Assembly (NCBI GenBank): GCA_945888895.1
Contig: CAMDAY010000052.1
Location: 1 to 11,038, forward strand
Source: Dehalococcoides mccartyi
GTDB lineage: Bacteria > Chloroflexota > Dehalococcoidia > UBA2979
Reading direction: 5' to 3'
Length of the DNA: 11,038 bases
The notes under the pieces were generated by a model. The model worked only from the letters and a program-made list of their open reading frames with translations, did no database searches and was not told the origin of the DNA. Position numbers and translations under genes: made by a program. Shown piece after piece: positions 7,091 through 11,038 of the stretch. Numbering within the stretch: position 1 is the first letter of the stretch; each line of letters starts with the position of its first letter.

Positions 7091-7315
7091 ATGACCCAGA
7101 ACCACGTGGAGCCCGCTGTCCTGTCCGATGAGCTCCGCGACGGGCTGCTCCAGGATCTGCTCGCCATTGGCATGACTCTCCGCGACCTTGAGGCGAAGGC
7201 GACGCCGGGCGAGGCGACACGCCTCGCCGCTGCGCGGGAGGCGATCGACGCGGACGTGACGACGGTGCGGGAGTTGATCGGGCGCCTGAGCGCGGCTGCC
7301 GCCGTCGCCGCCTAG
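7091..7315 (+). CDS. Small HisKA_3-like (kinase dimerisation helix) protein lacking the phospho-histidine
   Basis: A 74-residue predicted cytoplasmic helical protein. Seen: SDELRDGLLQDLLAIGMTL (12-30) closely follows the X-box of NarL/DesK-type sensor kinases (HisKA_3: ..ELHDG..Q.L.AIG..L), and residues 46-66 (LAAAREAIDADVTTVRELIG) look like the second helix of such dimerisation hairpins (..L..A...I...REL...L). The phosphoacceptor His position holds Arg-16, and no ATP-binding (HATPase) domain follows, so it cannot be a kinase by itself. It could dimerise with a true kinase and modulate it, or be a remnant. The ATG at 7091 is chosen because GGGAGG lies six bases upstream; a GTG at 7046 would add 15 residues. 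It is followed after 5 bp by the convergent thioredoxin-fold gene. The HisKA_3 resemblance is by eye, and the function is unknown. Confidence 0.75.
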   Translation: MTQNHVEPAVLSDELRDGLLQDLLAIGMTLRDLEAKATPGEATRLAAAREAIDADVTTVRELIGRLSAAAAVAA

Positions 7316-7320
7316 CGCAC

Positions 7321-7902
7321 CTACGCGGCGCGAGCGCGGGCCGCACCACGGAGCGCGACCAGCCCCTCGACGTTCGAGGGGTGATCACCGGCGAAGGCGC
7401 TGCGATGCGCCCACGCCACCTCGCCGCCGGGCTGCACGATGAAGATGCCGCCAAGCTGCGTCTCATCGCCGAGATCGGGATTGCCGAATTGCTGCCGGTG
7501 CCCCTGCACGAGCGCCTTCAGCCCCCGGACCGCGACACGTGGATCCATGAATCCCCATCGAGGTGGCCGACGCGCCTCCAGCGCCGCGTACACGTGGCGC
7601 TGCGGGTCGGTGAGCACCGGGGTCGCGATCGCGAAGTCCTCGGCGAAGAAGCCCGCCATCTGCGGCGACCCGCTGCCTAGGATCACCAACTCCGCTCCGG
7701 CCACGTGGATGTCATCGACGATCTCGCGCAGACGCCCCACCTGCTCCTTGCAGAAGATGCACCCGAAGTGGCGCACCAGCGCCAGCACCACCGGCCGCCC
7801 CGCCCACACCGAGCCGAGGCGCACCGCCTGGCCGTCCGGGCGCAGCACCTCCAGGTCGCCTGCGGTGTGCTCGATCGATCCGTCGTTGGTCGTGACTGGC
7901 AT
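7321..7902 (-). CDS. PRXL2/AhpC-TSA-like thioredoxin-fold protein (putative antioxidant)
   Basis: A 193-residue protein of the peroxiredoxin-like (PRXL2/AAED1, AhpC/TSA_2) group, presumed cytoplasmic thiol redox protein. Seen: a first strand region GDLEVLRPDGQAVRLGSVW (15-33), then VVLALVRHFGCIFCKEQVGRL (38-58) whose CIFC (48-51) sits where the family has its active CxxC, followed by ELVILGSGSP, FAEDFAIATPVLTDPQRHVY, and the late GGIFIVQPGGEVAWAHRS strand pair. This order is the usual thioredoxin fold of the group. The ATG at 7900-7902 is chosen, with GAGGAG a few bases upstream; the longer frame to 7956 adds a low-complexity leader without such a site. It converges on the small HisKA_3-like gene and diverges from the SRPBCC gene. 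The substrate (peroxide, quinone or other) is not known. Confidence 0.85.
   Translation of the reverse strand: MPVTTNDGSIEHTAGDLEVLRPDGQAVRLGSVWAGRPVVLALVRHFGCIFCKEQVGRLREIVDDIHVAGAELVILGSGSPQMAGFFAEDFAIATPVLTDPQRHVYAALEARRPPRWGFMDPRVAVRGLKALVQGHRQQFGNPDLGDETQLGGIFIVQPGGEVAWAHRSAFAGDHPSNVEGLVALRGAARARAA
7363..7381 (+). terminator. Hairpin downstream of the small gene, inside the convergent CDS
   Basis: CCCCTCGA, loop CGT, TCGAGGGG: a perfect 8-bp stem 47 bp after the stop of the small plus-strand gene and within the 3' end of the convergent thioredoxin-fold gene. It could end plus-strand transcription, but no T-run follows (next bases TGATCACC), so it may be simple coding sequence. Confidence 0.25.
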
Positions 7903-8068
7903 GGGTCTCCTCGGCGGTTGGTCTGCACTTCCAGTATCACCGCCGCTGCCCCGCAAATCGTGGTGGACTTCCGCACTACGAGGTTTCCGCTATGCCGCCA
8001 TGCAGGACGAGCGACCTCGCGCCTCGCACACTGGGTACAGACCAATTCCACCCGAAGGATGACCAGCC

Positions 8069-8560
8069 ATGAGCGTGCACCGATTCGACACCACCCACCG
8101 CCTCGCCGTGCCGAGGGACGAGGCGTGGCGCTTCTTCTCCGACCCGAGGAACCTCGAGCGGATCACGCCGAAGGAGATGGGGTTCACCATCACCTCCCCC
8201 CTGCCGGACGAGGTGTACCCCGGGCTGATCGTGACCTACCGGGTACGCCCGCTCCTGAACGTCCCCGTCACGTGGGTCACGGAGATCACGAGCGTGGTGG
8301 AGGGCGAGCGGTTCGTGGACGAGCAGCGCGTCGGCCCCTACTCGATGTGGCACCACGAGCACCACTTCACGACCGTGGCGGGCGGTACCGAAATGCGCGA
8401 CATCGTCCACTACGCCCTACCGGGCGGGCCGCTCGGCGATCTCGTCAATCATTATGTCGTCGCGCGTCGGGTCGCTGAGATCTTCGCCCACCGCCGCCGG
8501 GTCCTCGACCGGATGTTTGGCACGCCGGAGGCGCCCGGCGTCCACGCCATCGCCGGATGA
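8069..8560 (+). CDS. SRPBCC-superfamily (START/Bet v1-like) ligand-binding protein
   Basis: A 163-residue soluble protein with the START/polyketide-cyclase-like fold, a barrel around a hydrophobic cavity that binds lipids or other small molecules. Seen: the N-terminal HRFDTTHRLAVPRDEAWRFF followed by SDPRNLERITP, the classic SRPBCC opening (..VPA..EAW.FF.D..NL..ITP), strands such as GLIVTYRVRPL and VTWVTEITSVV, a central FVDEQRVGPYSMWHHEHHF, then MRDIVHYALPGGPLGD, and the long C-terminal helix VVARRVAEIFAHRRRVLDRMF expected for the fold. Length is standard. The ATG start has AAGGA upstream (8055-8059) at nine bases. It stands alone, between a divergent redox gene and the riboswitch leader. 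Ligand and reaction are unknown; homologues are often annotated only as cyclase/dehydrase. Confidence 0.85.
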   Translation: MSVHRFDTTHRLAVPRDEAWRFFSDPRNLERITPKEMGFTITSPLPDEVYPGLIVTYRVRPLLNVPVTWVTEITSVVEGERFVDEQRVGPYSMWHHEHHFTTVAGGTEMRDIVHYALPGGPLGDLVNHYVVARRVAEIFAHRRRVLDRMFGTPEAPGVHAIAG

Positions 8561-8699
8561 TCCCGCGGCTGAAACAGCCTTGAAACAACATCTCTTGTAC
8601 GATCCGGCCAGTGGCGAGCAGCACCCGAGGCGCGGGCGCAACGCTGTGGCAATGGCGCCCTCGGTGACCATCGCCTAAGATCGAGGCAACAGAAACGCA
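8561..8699 (+). other. Non-coding leader upstream of the riboswitch; candidate promoter
   Basis: I see no gene here. It holds an exact direct repeat TGAAACA (8570-8576 and 8581-8587), offset 11 bp, one helical turn, near the end of the SRPBCC gene. A TAAGAT hexamer at 8676-8681 would place a transcription start near 8688, about a dozen bases before the aptamer, but a clear -35 is missing. A TTGAAA at 8580 with TACGAT at 8598 has only a 12-bp spacer and is not a credible promoter pair. Confidence 0.35.
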
Positions 8700-8840
8700 G
8701 GCTAGCCTAGTCCTCTAGAAGAAGAGGAACGGGGGAACCAAGTTAACTGGGGCGTGATCGCCCGTGAGCGCCGTGAGGCGCGCGCGGGGATGCGGGACCT
8801 CCACCCGTAGCCCGTCAGCTAACCCCGTCGGCACCGGAAG
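8700..8840 (+). promoter_or_regulatory. c-di-AMP riboswitch (ydaO/yuaA family)
   Basis: A cis-acting RNA element that binds cyclic di-AMP and, in known cases, lowers downstream expression when the ligand is abundant. Seen: GCCTAGTCC at 8705-8713, whose GCC can close with GGC at 8830-8832 (P1); a perfect hairpin TCCTCT/AGAGGA (8711-8716 with 8723-8728); the invariant GGGGGAACCAA (8731-8741); CTGGGGCGTGATC (8748-8759); a variable arm with GCGCC-GTGA-GGCGC (8768-8781); GGGACCTCCACCCG near 8794-8807; and the invariant CCCGTCAGCTAACC (8811-8824) followed by CCGTCGGC. Order, spacing and both conserved blocks match the ydaO consensus known to me. It lies about 100 bases before the glycosyltransferase start. 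Family membership is by eye; ligand binding is inferred from the family. Confidence 0.88.
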
Positions 8841-8872
8841 AAACCCCAAAGAGGGCTTTCCTGACTACGACA

Positions 8873-8935
8873 CTCCGGCCCGCTCGCCCGTCTCGCGCTA
8901 CCTCCGTCCCGCCGTCCACTCAGGGCGTGCCGGAG
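8873..8935 (+). promoter_or_regulatory. Candidate expression platform: start-site helix
   Basis: CTCCGGC at 8873-8879 is exactly complementary to GCCGGAG at 8929-8935, which directly precedes the ATG at 8936. A second copy of CCGGA at 8834-8838, just after the aptamer's closing strand, can pair with the same TCCGG (8874-8878). The two pairings exclude each other, as in a translational switch. There is no T-rich intrinsic terminator between aptamer and start. The role is inferred from complementarity only. Confidence 0.4.
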
Positions 8936-10657
8936 ATGGTTCCTTCGCCCTCGATCGAGGCATCGACCCCGTGGGGCGTCCGCATCGGCAACCTCGTGCC
9001 GATCGTGATCTCGCTCTTCCTCGCGAGCTCCGTCTTCTGGGCGCCGCTGACGAAGACGACCGCCTCGATCTACGCCATCGCGATGACGGTCTTCTTCACC
9101 TACTGGGTGCTGCGCTCGTACTCCGTCGCGATCGCGGTCTGGATCGGTCTCCGGCGCATCCGCAAGTGGGAGCGCACCGACTGGGCGGCGAAGTTCGCCG
9201 CGTGGCGCGACGAGCGCCCGACCGAGCGCGCTGGCGTTGAGGCCTGGGACTGGGCTCGCCACATCGTGATCATCCCCAACTACAAGGAAGACGAGACCAG
9301 CCTCTCCCGCACGGTGGAGGCGATCTCCGACCAGGTGAACGCCAAGCAGGTGATCGTCATCCTGGCGATGGAGGCCCGCGAGCCGGGCGCCAACGAGAAG
9401 GCCGCCCGCCTCGTCGAGGCGTACGCCGACAAGCTCGGCGGCATGTTCGCCACGTTCCACCCGTACGGCCTGCCGGGCGACACGCCGGGCAAGGGCTCGA
9501 ACGAAGCGTGGGCCGCGCGCGAGGCGTTCAGCCGGCTGATCGAGGACGGCGGCGACGACATCCGCCGGTACACGATCACCTCGTGCGACGCGGACGCGCT
9601 GTTCCACCCCCGCCACTTCTCCGCGCTGAACTACATGTTCCTCACGGCGCGCGATCGCTACCGCACGTTCTGGCAGCCCACGATCTTCAACAGCAACAAC
9701 ATCTGGGACACCCCCGCGCCCCTGCGCATCCCGGACGGCCTCTCCGGCATCAACCGCACGGCGAACCTCGTCCTGCCGATGAGCCTGAAGTTCCCGACGT
9801 CCTGCTACGCACTGTCGTGGGAGATGCTGCACACCGTCGACTACTGGGACGAGGAGGTCATCCCGGAGGACTGGCACATCTACATGAAGTGTTGCTACTC
9901 CCTGGGCGACCGCGTCCACGTGGAGGCGCTCTTCCTCCCGCTGGGTAACGACTGCGTGCTGACGGAGAACTACACGAAGACGCTGTTCGCCCACTACGAA
10001 CAGTCGAAGCGCCACGCCTGGGGCGCCAGCGACATCCCGTACGCGTGGCGTGCGGCGTTCTCGAAGGACCGCAAATGCAGCCTCGGTCGGGGCGTCCTCA
10101 TCGCGTTCACGGTGACAAAGGTGCATACCTTCTGGTTCGCGCAGTGGTACATCGTGAGCCTCGGGATCATGATCCCGACCAAGCTCGCTGCGATGGGGAT
10201 CTCACCGATGCCGCGCTGGTGGACGCACAAGGCCTTCCAGGTGCCCGGCCCCGGCTGGCACCCTGAGAACGCCATGACGTGGGATGGCTGGGCGAACATC
10301 GGCACGAAGGCCGGCGTCATCGAGCCGTGGATGTGGCTGAACCTCGTCGGCCTGCTCGTCGCGCTCTGTATCATCCCGCTGTTCGTAATGATCGCGTTCG
10401 AGGGACGCACCAGGCCGCCGCGCCCCGCACACGTGAAGGCACATCACCTCGTGTTCCAGTACGCGATGTGGCCCGCGATGATGATCATCACCTTCTTCTG
10501 GGCGAGCCTTCCCGCACTGCACGCGCAGTGGCGTCTCGCCACCGGGCAGGGCCTGATCTACATCGTCGCCGAGAAGAACCGACGCTCCGCGCCCGTCGCG
10601 CTGGTGCTCCAGACCGCTGACGTGCCGGTGGCCGCACCGCTGCAGGAGAACGCATGA
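8936..10657 (+). CDS. Membrane GT2 glycosyltransferase, cellulose-synthase-like layout
   Basis: A 573-residue integral membrane glycosyltransferase of family GT2, probably making or exporting an envelope or extracellular polysaccharide or glycolipid from a nucleotide sugar. Seen: two N-terminal helices (about 17-37 and 45-71); the catalytic domain opening with HIVIIPNYKEDE (109-120), DAD at 218-220 (DXD metal/nucleotide-sugar motif), PEDW at 310-313 (catalytic-base position, cf. TED), and QSKRHAW at 356-362 resembling the QxxRW motif of processive enzymes; then about four C-terminal helices (around 385-414, 465-487 and 506-527). ATG 8936 has AGGG ten bases upstream; GTG 8927 would add three residues. 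The gene lies behind the c-di-AMP riboswitch and overlaps the cupin gene. The sugar and product cannot be read; processivity is an inference. Confidence 0.88.
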   Translation: MVPSPSIEASTPWGVRIGNLVPIVISLFLASSVFWAPLTKTTASIYAIAMTVFFTYWVLRSYSVAIAVWIGLRRIRKWERTDWAAKFAAWRDERPTERAGVEAWDWARHIVIIPNYKEDETSLSRTVEAISDQVNAKQVIVILAMEAREPGANEKAARLVEAYADKLGGMFATFHPYGLPGDTPGKGSNEAWAAREAFSRLIEDGGDDIRRYTITSCDADALFHPRHFSALNYMFLTARDRYRTFWQPTIFNSNNIWDTPAPLRIPDGLSGINRTANLVLPMSLKFPTSCYALSWEMLHTVDYWDEEVIPEDWHIYMKCCYSLGDRVHVEALFLPLGNDCVLTENYTKTLFAHYEQSKRHAWGASDIPYAWRAAFSKDRKCSLGRGVLIAFTVTKVHTFWFAQWYIVSLGIMIPTKLAAMGISPMPRWWTHKAFQVPGPGWHPENAMTWDGWANIGTKAGVIEPWMWLNLVGLLVALCIIPLFVMIAFEGRTRPPRPAHVKAHHLVFQYAMWPAMMIITFFWASLPALHAQWRLATGQGLIYIVAEKNRRSAPVALVLQTADVPVAAPLQENA

Positions 10658-10980
10658 CCTCGACCACCGCGCCTGCAACTCAGCTCGAGTGGCAGGAGAT
10701 GGCCAACAACGACCGCTACGTCATCCGCGATATGGCGATCGACTCGTTCACGCTTTCCGAGACGGTGCTCCACCCGGAGCAGTCGACGAAGGGACACTCC
10801 CACCCGTGGCCCGAGGTGTACCTCGGCACGGCGGGCGAGGGCGTCCTCTACCTCGACGGCGATGAGGGCCACCCGCTGGTTCCCGGATCGCGCTACGTAG
10901 TGCCCGGCGACGTGCACCACCGCGTGTCGACGGTGACAGGCGTCACCTTCACCTGCGTCTTCGAGGGCCCGCGCCGCTAG
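10654..10980 (+). CDS. Small single-domain cupin protein
   Basis: A 108-residue cytoplasmic protein with one cupin barrel. Seen: motif 1, GHSHPWPEVYLGTAGEG (47-63), with probable metal ligands His-48, His-50 and Glu-54, and motif 2, PGSRYVVPGDVHHRV (77-91), with His-88 or His-89 as the fourth ligand. So the metal site looks complete (Mn, Fe, Zn or Ni possible). Small cupins include sugar isomerases, epimerases, dioxygenases and pure binding proteins; the sequence alone does not choose. The ATG overlaps the TGA of the glycosyltransferase (ATGA), with AGGAG five bases before it, so the two are translationally coupled and both probably under the c-di-AMP riboswitch. A sugar-related or regulatory role beside the glycosyltransferase is inferred. 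A hairpin terminator follows after 23 bp. Confidence 0.87.
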   Translation: MTSTTAPATQLEWQEMANNDRYVIRDMAIDSFTLSETVLHPEQSTKGHSHPWPEVYLGTAGEGVLYLDGDEGHPLVPGSRYVVPGDVHHRVSTVTGVTFTCVFEGPRR

Positions 10981-11003
10981 CACCTCGATCACACAACGCA
11001 ACA

Positions 11004-11038
11004 AGACGAAGGGGGCGACATGGTCGCCCCCTTCGTCT
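11004..11038 (+). terminator. Strong hairpin terminator after the glycosyltransferase-cupin operon
   Basis: AGACGAAGGGGGCGAC, loop ATG, GTCGCCCCCTTCGTCT: a perfect 16-bp inverted repeat starting 23 bp past the cupin stop. The second arm ends exactly at the last base of the window, so a following T-tract cannot be seen and the stem may be longer. Position and strength fit an intrinsic, possibly bidirectional, terminator. Confidence 0.82.

Noticed and set aside
7623..7634. TCGCGATCGCGA palindrome containing GCGATCGC (HIP1-like)
   Set aside because: Single occurrence of this form inside coding sequence; expected in GC-rich DNA. There is no repeat array and no cyanobacterial context.
8580..8603. 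TTGAAA / TACGAT sigma-70-like promoter
   Set aside because: The spacer is only 12 bp, too short for a functional -35/-10 pair.
8819..10126. 435-codon open frame on the minus strand opposite the glycosyltransferase
   Set aside because: Arg/Asp/His-rich low-complexity translation with no family motifs; a frame shadow typical of high-GC coding DNA. The plus-strand GT2 motifs are decisive.

Overview
This is a very GC-rich bacterial window, densely packed with genes. All twelve visible stop codons are TAG or TGA, none TAA. Starts are ATG or GTG, mostly with purine-rich ribosome sites. The gene set (CobO, LemA/HtpX, FecCD importer, DHA2 exporter, a c-di-AMP aptamer before a GT2 enzyme) and base composition suggest a high-GC Chloroflexota or Actinomycetota chromosome. 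That assignment is an inference from style; no marker gene here fixes it. The genes look chromosomal: I see no transposase, integrase, phage gene, tRNA, rRNA or CRISPR array.

Left part (1-1176, minus strand): a corrinoid adenosyltransferase (cobO) followed downstream by the N-terminal part of a chromate transporter (chrA), which is cut by the window edge. Divergent from cobO, across a 155-bp gap, runs a tight plus-strand cluster (1332-5439): lemA, htpX, a FecCD-type permease, its ABC ATPase, and a YkgJ-type cysteine-cluster protein. The last three are joined by overlapping stop/start codons. The importer pair belongs to the iron-siderophore/haem/cobalamin class, but no substrate-binding protein is present.

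Middle part: a minus-strand DHA2-type (14-helix) drug exporter converges on the YkgJ-like gene, so closely that one CTAG provides both stop codons. The exporter is interrupted by a single in-frame amber codon where the family normally has glutamine. A perfect inverted repeat lies in its leader. Divergent from it is a 74-residue protein resembling the dimerisation/phosphoacceptor helices of NarL-type (HisKA_3) sensor kinases, with arginine where the phosphorylated histidine should be. It converges on a PRXL2/AhpC-like thioredoxin-fold gene. A SRPBCC-fold protein follows on the plus strand.

Right part (8561-11038): a 375-bp leader carries a convincing c-di-AMP (ydaO/yuaA) riboswitch. After it come a membrane-bound GT2 glycosyltransferase and a translationally coupled cupin protein, then a strong hairpin terminator at the window edge. 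This unit probably ties envelope or exopolysaccharide synthesis to c-di-AMP. It is the most interesting system in the window, together with the histidine-less HisKA_3-like miniprotein.
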